DNA of 13,318 nt, taken from assembly GCA_030633185.1 (NCBI GenBank), contig DAOVTG010000043.1, forward strand, positions 1 through 13,318. The letters are read 5' to 3'. Origin of the DNA: Deltaproteobacteria bacterium. Lineage in GTDB: Bacteria > Desulfobacterota > Anaeroferrophillalia > Anaeroferrophillales > Tharpellaceae. Below the pieces are notes generated by a model. That model was given only the letters and a program-made list of their open reading frames with translations, was not told the origin of the DNA and did no database searches. Of this stretch, positions 6,635 to 13,318 are shown one piece after another (position 1 is the first letter of the stretch; every line of letters starts with the position of its first letter). Made by a program: the position numbers and the translations under genes.

Positions 6635-7921
6635 ATGACTTCATATCAGGAAACCCTTGATTATCTCTACGGGCTTGAGCATTTCGGTATAAGTCTCGGG
6701 TTGGAGAATATTAACGAGCTTTGCACCTCCTGCGGGAACCCCCAGGAGAAGCTGCGCATTGTTCATGTTGCTGGCAGTAACGGCAAAGGTTCCAGCATCG
6801 CCTTTTTACGGCAGATGCTGCGTCGGCACGGGCTTTCAGTCGGGGTCTACAGCTCACCCCATTTGCGCCACTTTTCCGAGCGCATTGTTATTGATGAGAC
6901 CCCGATCAGTGAAGCGGAGATTGTTGCTTTAACCCGCAAGCTGCGTCCCTTTGTTGAAAAGATTCCCCGTATTGTTACGTTTTTCGATTTTACCACCTGT
7001 ATGGCGCTGCTCTATTTTGTCCGACAGGCACCCGATATCGTCCTGCTTGAAACCGGTCTCGGGGGGCGTCTTGATGCCACTAACGTTGCCCGTAAACCAT
7101 TGCTTACCGTGGTTACTAATATAGCTCTAGAACATGAGGAGTTTCTGGGTTCGACCTTGCTCGAAGTTGCGGCTGAAAAGGCCGGAATCTTGAAACCGGG
7201 AGTGCCTCTGGTCTCCGGGGTGAAGAAAGGAAAGATCCGGGATTTTTTTGCTGAAAGGCAACGTGAAATGGCGGCGGCCAGTGATTTTCTTGGCCGTGAA
7301 TTTCGGATTCGGCGCCTCCGCGACGGTTCGTTCTCCTATTACGGTTCTGAATATCGTTTTGTCGATCTCAGGTTGGCGATGAGCGGTCGTTATCAGGAGG
7401 ATAATGCGGCTTTGGCACTGCGAGCCTTAGAGTATATTTCACATGAAGTTCTTTTTGAGATTAAGGCCCAACTGGTAGCTGAGGCTCTGGCTTCGGTGCG
7501 TTGGCCCGGTCGCCTGCAAAAAGTCGGCGATAAGCCTGATATCTATCTTGATGGAGCCCACAATCCGCATGGGGTGCGGGCCCTGGAACCGGAATTGCGC
7601 AGGCTTGCGGCTGACCGTCGCCTGATTTTAATCCTCGGGGTCATGAAAGATAAACGCATCAAGGATATGTCGGCCCGCCTTGTTCCTCTAGCGGATGAAG
7701 TGATTGTTACGCAAGCTCCTCTGGATCGGGCCTGTTCCCCTGAACGCCTGGCCGAGGAAGTCAAGATCCACTGTTCAAAGGTATTCGTGACCAATTCAGT
7801 GGCCGAGGCTTTTGCCCTGGCTCGCGAGCGGGCCAAAATTGATGATTTGATCTTTCTCACCGGGTCACTCTATTGTGTCGGTGAGGCTTTTAATGTTTTA
7901 GATCTGCCGGTTATTATGTAG
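6635..7921 (+). CDS. folC: Bifunctional dihydrofolate synthase/folylpolyglutamate synthase
   Basis: This Mur-ligase-family enzyme joins glutamate to dihydropteroate and lengthens the glutamate tail of folates, using ATP in the cytoplasm. The 428-residue length is normal. The ATP-binding loop AGSNGKGSS is at 46-54 (the more common form has GTNGKGS), the family signature ETGLGGRLDATN at 139-150, and the C-terminal domain motif YLDGAHNPHG at 304-313. The early region GLEHFGISLGLENI matches the family start, which supports this ATG, although no clear ribosome binding site is visible before it. It begins 12 nt after polA, so translation is probably coupled and the genes co-transcribed. Whether the first or only the second activity is retained cannot be decided here. 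Confidence 0.94.
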   Translation: MTSYQETLDYLYGLEHFGISLGLENINELCTSCGNPQEKLRIVHVAGSNGKGSSIAFLRQMLRRHGLSVGVYSSPHLRHFSERIVIDETPISEAEIVALTRKLRPFVEKIPRIVTFFDFTTCMALLYFVRQAPDIVLLETGLGGRLDATNVARKPLLTVVTNIALEHEEFLGSTLLEVAAEKAGILKPGVPLVSGVKKGKIRDFFAERQREMAAASDFLGREFRIRRLRDGSFSYYGSEYRFVDLRLAMSGRYQEDNAALALRALEYISHEVLFEIKAQLVAEALASVRWPGRLQKVGDKPDIYLDGAHNPHGVRALEPELRRLAADRRLILILGVMKDKRIKDMSARLVPLADEVIVTQAPLDRACSPERLAEEVKIHCSKVFVTNSVAEAFALARERAKIDDLIFLTGSLYCVGEAFNVLDLPVIM

Positions 7922-7932
7922 AGTGAAGCATT

Positions 7933-8523
7933 ATGAAAATCACTGCAATCTATGGTAGTCCCCGGCGCAACGGCAATACGGCCAGGCTTTTGCAGTCGGC
8001 GGTTGCCGGGGCGCGCAGCGTCGGAGCTGATGTAACCGAGATTGTTTTGCGCGATCTTAAATTGCAGCCTTGTCTTGAGATTTACGCTTGCCAAAAAGAT
8101 GGCCGTTGTGCCATTAAGGATGACTTTCATGGTTTGGCGGAGAGATTGCTTTCCGCTCAGGCTACGATTCTGGCTTCACCGATCTTTTTCTATGCCGTCA
8201 GTGCTCATGTCAAGGCTATGATGGATCGCTGTCAGTCTCTGTGGGTGAAAAAATACCGGCTCGAAAAAAAATCTTATACCCGACTCGACAATCACAAACC
8301 CGGCCTTTTTCTGACGGTTGGTGCCACCCATGGTCGGCGGCTTTTTGAAGGGGCGGAAATGAGTGTTAAATACTTTTTCGACACCTTTGATACCTCCCTC
8401 TGGCGAACTTTGGCTTATCGCGGTCTTGATGGGGCCGATGATATCCTTAAACATCCCGAATGTCTCGCCGAGGCCCGTCAGGCCGGGGTTGAGTTGGTAG
8501 AGATGGGACAATTTAATAGATGA
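7933..8523 (+). CDS. Flavodoxin-fold NAD(P)H-dependent oxidoreductase (FMN reductase/iron-sulfur flavoprotein-like)
   Basis: This 196-residue protein has a flavodoxin-like fold. GSPRRNGNTARL at 8-19 is the phosphate-binding loop for FMN, and SPIFFYAVSAHVKAMMDR at 82-99 is the second flavin-contacting segment of the family. Between them lie Cys47, Cys53 and Cys59 followed by IKDD. Related iron-sulfur flavoproteins have a compact CxxCxxC cluster motif in this place, whereas here the spacing is C-x5-C-x5-C, so an Fe-S cluster is doubtful. The substrate is unknown; the family reduces flavins, quinones or disulfides. It follows folC by 11 nt with a poor ribosome binding site and is probably read from the same transcript. 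No particular pathway is indicated by its neighbours. Confidence 0.85.
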   Translation: MKITAIYGSPRRNGNTARLLQSAVAGARSVGADVTEIVLRDLKLQPCLEIYACQKDGRCAIKDDFHGLAERLLSAQATILASPIFFYAVSAHVKAMMDRCQSLWVKKYRLEKKSYTRLDNHKPGLFLTVGATHGRRLFEGAEMSVKYFFDTFDTSLWRTLAYRGLDGADDILKHPECLAEARQAGVELVEMGQFNR

Positions 8524-8538
8524 TGTTGGAGGTTTCTT

Positions 8539-8679
8539 GTGAATGACAGGTATACTGCTGTAATCAAACAAAAAAGCGATTGTTGGTTGGGCTGGATTGA
8601 AGAGATCCCAGGGGTAAATTGCCAAGAAGAGAGTTATGGCGAGTTACTGGAAAGTTTACGAGGGCATCAATGGGTGTGA
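8539..8679 (+). pseudogene. hicB: hicB-like antitoxin remnant, 3' truncated
   Basis: Reading from GTG 8539, preceded by GGAGG at 8528-8532 with 6-nt spacing, gives 46 residues. They begin MNDRYTAVIKQKSD and continue with WLGWIEEIPGVNCQEESYGE, the first strands of a HicB antitoxin (partial RNase H fold). Short HicB proteins of this type have about 70 residues and continue after ELLESLR with a helix rich in Glu/Ala. Here the reading frame instead gives GHQWV and stops at 8679. The 3' third is lost, most simply by a deletion that joined it out of frame to the hicA remnant. The excellent ribosome binding site shows that the front of the operon is still original. A functional antitoxin is unlikely. 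Confidence 0.75.
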
Positions 8680-8821
8680 TTTATTGAGAGAAGGTGGACG
8701 TCATTCATGGTGGTATAATATCTCTCAAAACCGACGTTCGGCAATCCCTAGACACAATGAAATTAAAGATATTTTAGTTAGGAAAATATGCAAAGATTTA
8801 GGTGTAAAACCAATTCCATAA
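8636..8821 (+). pseudogene. hicA: hicA-like toxin remnant, N-terminus missing
   Basis: In the +1 frame relative to the hicB remnant, an open frame from ATG 8636 to TAA 8821 encodes 61 residues. From about residue 13 it is HicA: GCDLLREGGRHSWWYN, then the well-kept tail IPRHNEIKDILVRKICKDLG. The histidine of the GGRH motif, the likely catalytic residue of HicA ribonucleases, is present. The first about 11 residues (MASYWKVYEGI) are hicB DNA read out of frame, replacing the normal HicA N-terminal helix. The junction lies near 8659-8672. The DNA is visibly AT-richer than the genes on either side, fitting acquisition by transfer. It might still be translated as a short protein but lacks part of the fold. 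Its last 34 nt overlap lptD. Confidence 0.75.
8780..8790 (+). promoter_or_regulatory. lptD ribosome binding site and start codon, within the hicA remnant
   Basis: AGGA at 8780-8783 lies 4 nt before ATG 8788-8790. An in-frame stop (TAG) at 8779-8781 rules out any earlier lptD start, and the next in-frame ATG (near 9016) falls behind the signal peptide. This ATG is therefore the only reasonable start, and it is set by hicA-derived DNA. Confidence 0.7.
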
Positions 8822-10965
8822 TACTCTTTCTTATTAGTTTATTTGTTCTGTTAGCGGGAAGTGTCATTCCGGTTTTTGCCGCAGTTCCAGATCTGCCCGG
8901 TTCGGCTGCCGCCGTAGCTGGTAAAACCGTTGAGATTGAGGCTGACTACCTCTACTATGACAAGCAGGCCAATCTTTATCATGCTCAGGGGGATGTGGTA
9001 ATTCGTCAGGAGGGGATGGAGCTTCATGCCGACAAGGCTATTCTCAACCAGGCATTAAATGAGTTTGAAGCCTGGGGGGATGTTCTCCTGCGTGATCGTA
9101 CCGACTACCTTGCCTGCCGCTATCTCAAGTTTAACTATCTCGACCAGGTCGGTTCTATCCGCGATGGGCGGATTTTTATTAAAGAGAAAAATTACTACAT
9201 CACCGGCGAACATATCAAAAAACTTGGTCCTAACGAGTACGATGTTGAGAACGCGACCATGACCACTTGTGATGCGGAACGTGCTGCCTGGCTGATTCGC
9301 TGCAAAAAGGTACATATCAAAAATGGTGGTTACGGGGTCGTTGACAATGCCGTTTTTGCCATCAAAAATGTGCCGGTGCTCTATATTCCCAAAGGTATCT
9401 TTCCGGTCAATACCAAACGTCAGACCGGTTTTCTGCTGCCCGGTATCGGTTACTCCGACAAAGATGGCCTGATTACCAAGAATGCTTTTTTCTGGGCCAT
9501 TAATCGTTCAAACGACCTGACTCTCTATCCCGAAACCTACAGCAAAAGAGGGATTAAGTTTGGCGCTGAATACCGTTACGTGCTCAACGAACAGACTCTA
9601 GGTGATGTCAGCGCCTCCTTTATCAGTGATAAGGTGGTCGAAGATCATCCAGAAGATTATCCTCATGCCGATAAAGAACGCTGGGCTTTCGGGGCTCACC
9701 ATTTTCAGACCTTAAGTAACGGTACGACTTTAAAAGCCGATGTTAATCTGGTCAGCGACAATGAGTACCTTGAGGATTTCCCCGATACTTTTGCGGGGGA
9801 TTTTATTGATGAGCTTGACAATGCCGATTATAAGACCGAAACCTACCTGCGGTCACTGGCTATCGCCGCCAAAAGTTGGGAACGTTACAATGTCACGGTT
9901 GAAAGCCGTTACTATCAATCCCTGTTAAGGAAAAATGACGATGAGAACCTGCAGTTATTGCCGGAAGTAACCCTTGCCGCCCTTAACCAGCCGGTTTTTG
10001 GGGCCGACTGGCTTTTCTGGCGTTTGCAGGGGGTCTATTCAAATTTCTGGCGCAAGGAGGGGGATCAGGGACAACGTTTTGATCTCCATCCGGTTCTGAA
10101 GATGCCGCTTAAATTAGGCCCCTTCGAGATTATCCCTTTTCTCGAGTTGCGGGAAACTTGTTATCTGACCAGCAGTGATGATGATCGTATTGACGGCAGT
10201 CAGTCGCGTGAGACCATGGCCGCCGGGGTCGAACTTCGGAGTGTTGCAGAACGGGTCTATGATTGTGATTGGTGGGGTATGGATCGTCTGCTTCACACCC
10301 TGGAACCGACGGTTGGCTATCGTTACGTCCCGGATGTTGATCAGAGTGAACTGCCCTCTTTTGATTATCTTGACTATCTGGCGGAGGAGAGCAATGTCAC
10401 TTGGGCCTTGGTCAGCCGCTTGGTCGGGCGTTACCCGCGGGCTGGAAGGGTCGATGAATTTGATTATCAGGAGTTGTTGAAATTTCAAATCGGCCAGGCC
10501 TACAGCTTCATCGATGTCGCCGATGGCCAGCGTTTTATGGAGGACGATCAGCACGCTTCGAATTTCTTCAGCCAGCTTGAGATGCGCAGTCGCCGGGGTG
10601 GTCTCTATATGAAGCTGGAAAACCGTTTTGATCCTTATACCAATTCCAATGAATTGATGACCGCTCTCTTGAGTACCCGTGATCAACGTGGTGATTTTCT
10701 TGCGCTGGAATATCGTTACGAACAGGAAATTGCGGAAATTTTTACCGGATCCGCCCGCCTGCCGCTCTGGAGTTGGCTCGATCTCTACGGCAGCATCCGT
10801 TATTCGGTTGCCGACAGCCATATCTGGGAGACCATCTACGGTTTCAATTACCATCCCCAGTGCTGGTCCCTCGACTTTTCGGTGGACGAAGAGCGTGATC
10901 CCTACGATCTCTCCTTTCGTTTACTGTTGAGCCTTAATGGTCTGGGAGGGCTGGGGAGTAATTAA
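8788..10965 (+). CDS. lptD: LPS-assembly outer-membrane protein LptD (OstA/Imp)
   Basis: LptD is the outer-membrane barrel that, with LptE, places lipopolysaccharide in the outer leaflet. The 725-residue protein starts with a signal peptide: a basic n-region (Arg3, Arg5, Lys7), a hydrophobic core from residue 11 to about 28, and a likely cut after VFA near 31. Next is a LptA-like jellyroll domain (about 45-180), with VEIEADYLYYDKQANLYHAQGD at its start. The barrel follows, with the highly typical NVPVLYIPKGIFPV near 194-207 and RQTGFLLPGIGYS near 211-223. Cys161 and Cys172 lie in the jellyroll and Cys692 near the C-terminus; the E. coli protein has a pair of adjacent C-terminal cysteines for its disulfides, here only one. 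The length is slightly short but normal for deltaproteobacteria. It is followed after 9 nt by ugd. Confidence 0.93.
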   Translation: MQRFRCKTNSIILFLISLFVLLAGSVIPVFAAVPDLPGSAAAVAGKTVEIEADYLYYDKQANLYHAQGDVVIRQEGMELHADKAILNQALNEFEAWGDVLLRDRTDYLACRYLKFNYLDQVGSIRDGRIFIKEKNYYITGEHIKKLGPNEYDVENATMTTCDAERAAWLIRCKKVHIKNGGYGVVDNAVFAIKNVPVLYIPKGIFPVNTKRQTGFLLPGIGYSDKDGLITKNAFFWAINRSNDLTLYPETYSKRGIKFGAEYRYVLNEQTLGDVSASFISDKVVEDHPEDYPHADKERWAFGAHHFQTLSNGTTLKADVNLVSDNEYLEDFPDTFAGDFIDELDNADYKTETYLRSLAIAAKSWERYNVTVESRYYQSLLRKNDDENLQLLPEVTLAALNQPVFGADWLFWRLQGVYSNFWRKEGDQGQRFDLHPVLKMPLKLGPFEIIPFLELRETCYLTSSDDDRIDGSQSRETMAAGVELRSVAERVYDCDWWGMDRLLHTLEPTVGYRYVPDVDQSELPSFDYLDYLAEESNVTWALVSRLVGRYPRAGRVDEFDYQELLKFQIGQAYSFIDVADGQRFMEDDQHASNFFSQLEMRSRRGGLYMKLENRFDPYTNSNELMTALLSTRDQRGDFLALEYRYEQEIAEIFTGSARLPLWSWLDLYGSIRYSVADSHIWETIYGFNYHPQCWSLDFSVDEERDPYDLSFRLLLSLNGLGGLGSN

Positions 10966-10974
10966 GGAGAAAAA

Positions 10975-12285
10975 ATGCATATAACCGTAATCGGTACCGG
11001 TTATGTTGGTTTGGTGACTGGCGCCTGTCTGGCTGAGTTTGGCATGAATGTTCTATGTGTCGATCTTGATGTGGCGAAGATCGCGGCCTTGAATCGGGGT
11101 GAAATGCCGATCTACGAGCCCGGGCTTGAAGAGTTGGTCGGTCGTAACGTAGCTCAGAAGCGACTCGCTTTCAGCACTGATTTTGAGCAGGGGGTTGCTG
11201 CCTCTCTGGTCATCTTTATCGCTGTCGGGACACCTCCGGCGGCGGATGGTTCGGCTGATTTGGGCCAGGTTCGAGCGGTGGCTGCTGATATCGGCCGTTT
11301 TATGAATAGTTATAAAGTGATTGTCGATAAAAGTACGGTTCCGGTCGGAACCGGCCAGATGGTTAAAGAGGTGGTCAGCAAGAATCAGCCGACCAAGGTC
11401 AATTTCGATGTTGTCTCGAATCCTGAATTTTTACGGGAAGGTTCGGCGATCGGCGATTTTATGCGGCCGGACCGGGTGGTTATCGGGGCCGAGAGTGAAC
11501 AGGCATCCGCCATCATGAAGGATATCTACAATGTCCTTTTCTTAAATGAAACCGCTTTTGTCTTGACCAATATTGAAACTGCAGAGCTGATCAAATATGC
11601 CGCCAACGCCTTTCTTGCGACCAAGATAAGTTTTATCAATGAGGTTGCCAACCTTTGTGAAAAGGTTGGTGCTAATGTTCAGCAGGTGGCTCGGGGTATC
11701 GGACTTGACGGCCGCATCGGCAAAAAATTTCTTCATGCCGGGCCCGGTTACGGCGGTTCATGTTTTCCCAAAGATACTCTGGCAATGGCGGCTACCGGGC
11801 GTCAGTATGATGAACCTTTGGCAATTGTCGAGGCGGTGATTGCCGTCAATCAGCGCCAGCGCCAGCGCATGGTGGAGAAAGTTGTGGATCTTTTGGGGGG
11901 GGTGGTTAAAGGTAAAACCGTGGCTCTGCTTGGGCTCTCCTTTAAACCGGAAACCGATGATGTCCGCGATGCTCCGGCCCTCTATTTTGCTAAAGTTTTA
12001 AGTGAGCAAGGTGCCATGATCAGGGCTTATGATCCGGAAGCCGTGAGTGCTTTCAAGGAGCTTTATGCTGATGATGAAATCTTTTACGCCACCGATGCTT
12101 ACGAGGCGGCCTCCGGAGCTGATGTCCTGGTTCTGATGACCGAATGGAACCAGTTTCGCTATCTTGATCTGGAGCGCCTGTACGGTCTGATGGCCCAACC
12201 GATTTTTGCCGATCTGCGTAATGTTTATGATGGTGACAAGTTGCGGGCTGCAGGCTTTACGTATGCCGGCGTCGGCCGCAAATAA
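10975..12285 (+). CDS. ugd: UDP-glucose 6-dehydrogenase
   Basis: This cytoplasmic enzyme oxidises UDP-glucose twice with NAD+ to UDP-glucuronate, a precursor for capsule, exopolysaccharide or LPS sugars. The 436 residues contain the N-terminal NAD-binding loop GTGYVG at 7-12, the GTPP segment at 85-88, the substrate region SNPEFLREGSAI at 148-159, Lys207 and Asn211 in ELIKYAANAFLATK, and the catalytic Cys263 in GPGYGGSCFPKD. The C-terminal UDP-binding domain includes LLGLSFKPETDDVRDAP. AAGGAG at 10964-10969 overlaps the lptD stop and lies 5 nt before the ATG, so lptD and ugd form one unit, a sensible pairing of LPS transport with surface-sugar supply. It could act on a related sugar (for example UDP-ManNAc), but the motifs favour the glucose enzyme. 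No terminator is visible after it. Confidence 0.95.
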   Translation: MHITVIGTGYVGLVTGACLAEFGMNVLCVDLDVAKIAALNRGEMPIYEPGLEELVGRNVAQKRLAFSTDFEQGVAASLVIFIAVGTPPAADGSADLGQVRAVAADIGRFMNSYKVIVDKSTVPVGTGQMVKEVVSKNQPTKVNFDVVSNPEFLREGSAIGDFMRPDRVVIGAESEQASAIMKDIYNVLFLNETAFVLTNIETAELIKYAANAFLATKISFINEVANLCEKVGANVQQVARGIGLDGRIGKKFLHAGPGYGGSCFPKDTLAMAATGRQYDEPLAIVEAVIAVNQRQRQRMVEKVVDLLGGVVKGKTVALLGLSFKPETDDVRDAPALYFAKVLSEQGAMIRAYDPEAVSAFKELYADDEIFYATDAYEAASGADVLVLMTEWNQFRYLDLERLYGLMAQPIFADLRNVYDGDKLRAAGFTYAGVGRK

Positions 12286-12300
12286 TCCATCAAATTTTTC

Positions 12301-12325
12301 TTGACAGGGGAGCGCTAACTATAAT
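12301..12325 (+). promoter_or_regulatory. Possible promoter of the acyl-CoA carboxylase gene
   Basis: A perfect TTGACA (12301-12306) and a perfect TATAAT (12320-12325) occur in the 103-bp gap between ugd and the next gene. The spacing is only 13 bp, well short of the usual 16-18. Either one of the boxes is coincidental or the promoter is weak unless an activator helps. It is the best promoter candidate in the gap. Confidence 0.45.
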
Positions 12326-12341
12326 AGTGAACCTTTTCACT
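12326..12341. promoter_or_regulatory. Operator-like palindrome at the transcription start
   Basis: AGTGAA (12326-12331) and TTCACT (12336-12341) form a perfect inverted repeat with a 4-bp centre. It begins directly after the -10 box, where a bound repressor would block transcription. Size and position fit a TetR- or GntR-type repressor site; no regulator gene is in the window. Confidence 0.4.
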
Positions 12342-12388
12342 GATTTTGGTATGCAGTATACAATCGTAAATTTGCCAGGGGGAATACA

Positions 12389-13318
12389 ATGTCGTTGAGA
12401 GAAGCGCAGTTGGAACGTTTAGAGAAGATGAATCAGGCCGCCGAGATCAGCGGCGGCGAGGCTCGAATCGCCAAGCAGCATGATGCCGGAAAACTGACCG
12501 CCCGTGAGCGCATGCTCTATTTTTTTGATCAAGGTACTTTTGAGGAGATCGACAAATTTGTCACCCATCGCTGTACCGATTTCGGTATGGAGAAGAAAAA
12601 AATTGTCGGTGACGGCGTGGTCAGTGGTTATGGTCGGGTCAATGGTCGCCTGACCTACGCCTGCGCCCAGGATTTTACCGCAATCGGTGGAACCTTGAGT
12701 GAGACCAATGCTCGGAAGATGTGCAAAATTCTCGATATGGCGGCTAAAAACGGAGCCCCTTTTATTGCTTTGAATGATTCGGGCGGTGCCCGGATTCACG
12801 AAGGGGTTTCCAGTCTCGGCGGTTACGCCGAACTCTTTTACCGCAACACTATCTATTCCGGGGTTATGCCGCAGATTGCCGCAATTTTAGGCCCTTGTGC
12901 TGGTGGGGCCGTCTACTCACCGGCGATCATGGATTTTATTATCATGACGAAAAAGAGCAGTTTCATGTTTATTACCGGCCCCAATGTTATCAAGACCGTG
13001 ACCAACGAGGATGTCACGCAAGAGAAACTGGGCGGAGCCAGTACGCATATGAAGACCAGCGGCGTCGCCCATATGGCCGGTGAAAATGATCAGGATACGA
13101 TTGATCAGATCAAACGTCTGCTATCATTTCTGCCCCAGAGTAACCGTGAAAAAACACCCCTGATGCTTTTTGAGGGCGAGGTTGATGCCGTCATCCCCGA
13201 GCTTAACGATATTGTGCCAGCCGATTCGCGCAGGCCTTATGATATCAAGAAGGTTATCAAACTGGCGGCCGACCATGGTGACTTCATGGAAATTCAGCCG
13301 GACTACGCCAAGAATATG
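12389..13318 (+). CDS. Biotin-dependent acyl-CoA carboxylase/decarboxylase, carboxyltransferase subunit (5' part, runs off the window)
   Basis: The first 310 residues of an expected 510-520 are visible, with no stop before the window ends. This subunit moves a carboxyl group between carboxybiotin and an acyl-CoA. Signatures are KLTARER at 35-41, the CoA-binding SGGARIHEGV at 131-140 followed by SSLGGY, and the oxyanion motif GPCAGGAVYSP at 168-178. These place it among propionyl-CoA carboxylase beta chains and the alpha chains of methylmalonyl-CoA and glutaconyl-CoA decarboxylases, which cannot be separated by the visible part. Near a benzoyl-CoA pathway a glutaconyl-CoA decarboxylase role is attractive but unproven; a decarboxylase would need membrane-subunit genes downstream. 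GGGGG at 12378-12382 serves as the ribosome binding site, 6 nt before the ATG. It has its own promoter candidate and palindrome. Confidence 0.88.
   Translation, partial: MSLREAQLERLEKMNQAAEISGGEARIAKQHDAGKLTARERMLYFFDQGTFEEIDKFVTHRCTDFGMEKKKIVGDGVVSGYGRVNGRLTYACAQDFTAIGGTLSETNARKMCKILDMAAKNGAPFIALNDSGGARIHEGVSSLGGYAELFYRNTIYSGVMPQIAAILGPCAGGAVYSPAIMDFIIMTKKSSFMFITGPNVIKTVTNEDVTQEKLGGASTHMKTSGVAHMAGENDQDTIDQIKRLLSFLPQSNREKTPLMLFEGEVDAVIPELNDIVPADSRRPYDIKKVIKLAADHGDFMEIQPDYAKNM

Noticed and set aside
10114..10854. Minus-strand open frame (246 codons) opposite lptD
   Set aside because: It is a by-product of codon bias in the lptD barrel region; no motifs and no plausible promoter.
12349..12363. 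GTAT/ATAC half-sites before the carboxylase gene as another operator
   Set aside because: Arms of only 4 bp are likely by chance; the 6-bp AGTGAA/TTCACT pair at the promoter is far more convincing.
12895..13083. Small + strand open frame inside the carboxyltransferase gene
   Set aside because: The frame from 12389 reads without a stop to the window end and holds all family motifs; this is an overlapping shadow.

Overview
The window looks like a piece of a Gram-negative, anaerobic, aromatic-degrading bacterium, most likely a Desulfobacterota/deltaproteobacterial lineage (relatives of Geobacter, Desulfuromonas or Syntrophus-type organisms). Two things point there: a run of three genes of the benzoyl-CoA 'middle' pathway in the form used by strict and facultative anaerobes (dch, had, oah/bamA), and an LptD-type outer-membrane protein. 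The lineage is inferred from gene content, not from a marker gene. All genes read on the + strand.

Region by region: (1) 1-2965, the benzoyl-CoA segment: the 3' part of a cyclohexa-1,5-diene-carbonyl-CoA hydratase, a zinc/NAD-dependent 6-hydroxycyclohexene-carbonyl-CoA dehydrogenase and the ring-opening 6-oxocyclohexene-carbonyl-CoA hydrolase. They act in that order: hydration, oxidation, hydrolytic ring cleavage to 3-hydroxypimelyl-CoA. A 183-bp gap between had and oah holds palindromic, REP-like DNA. (2) 2992-3922, a Phd/YefM antitoxin plus PIN-domain toxin cassette, bracketed by two near-identical copies of a 'terminator plus promoter' module of about 71 bp. (3) 3962-8523, a housekeeping run: DNA polymerase I (polA), folylpolyglutamate/dihydrofolate synthase (folC) and a flavodoxin-fold oxidoreductase. 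(4) 8539-8821, the wreck of a hicBA toxin-antitoxin pair joined by an internal deletion. (5) 8788-12285, lptD (outer-membrane LPS insertion) and ugd (UDP-glucose dehydrogenase), a cell-envelope pair. The ribosome binding site, start codon and first codons of lptD lie inside the 3' end of the hicA relic. (6) 12301-13318, a promoter with an operator-like palindrome, then the 5' part of a biotin-dependent acyl-CoA carboxylase/decarboxylase carboxyltransferase subunit.

No wholly new multi-gene system is visible. The most unusual structures are the duplicated terminator-promoter module around the toxin-antitoxin genes and the takeover of a dead hicA gene as the translation start of lptD, which is essential in well-studied Gram-negative bacteria. 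No rRNA, tRNA, CRISPR array or intact transposase was found. The only stretch near 300 bp without an intact gene (8524-8787) contains the hicBA relic.
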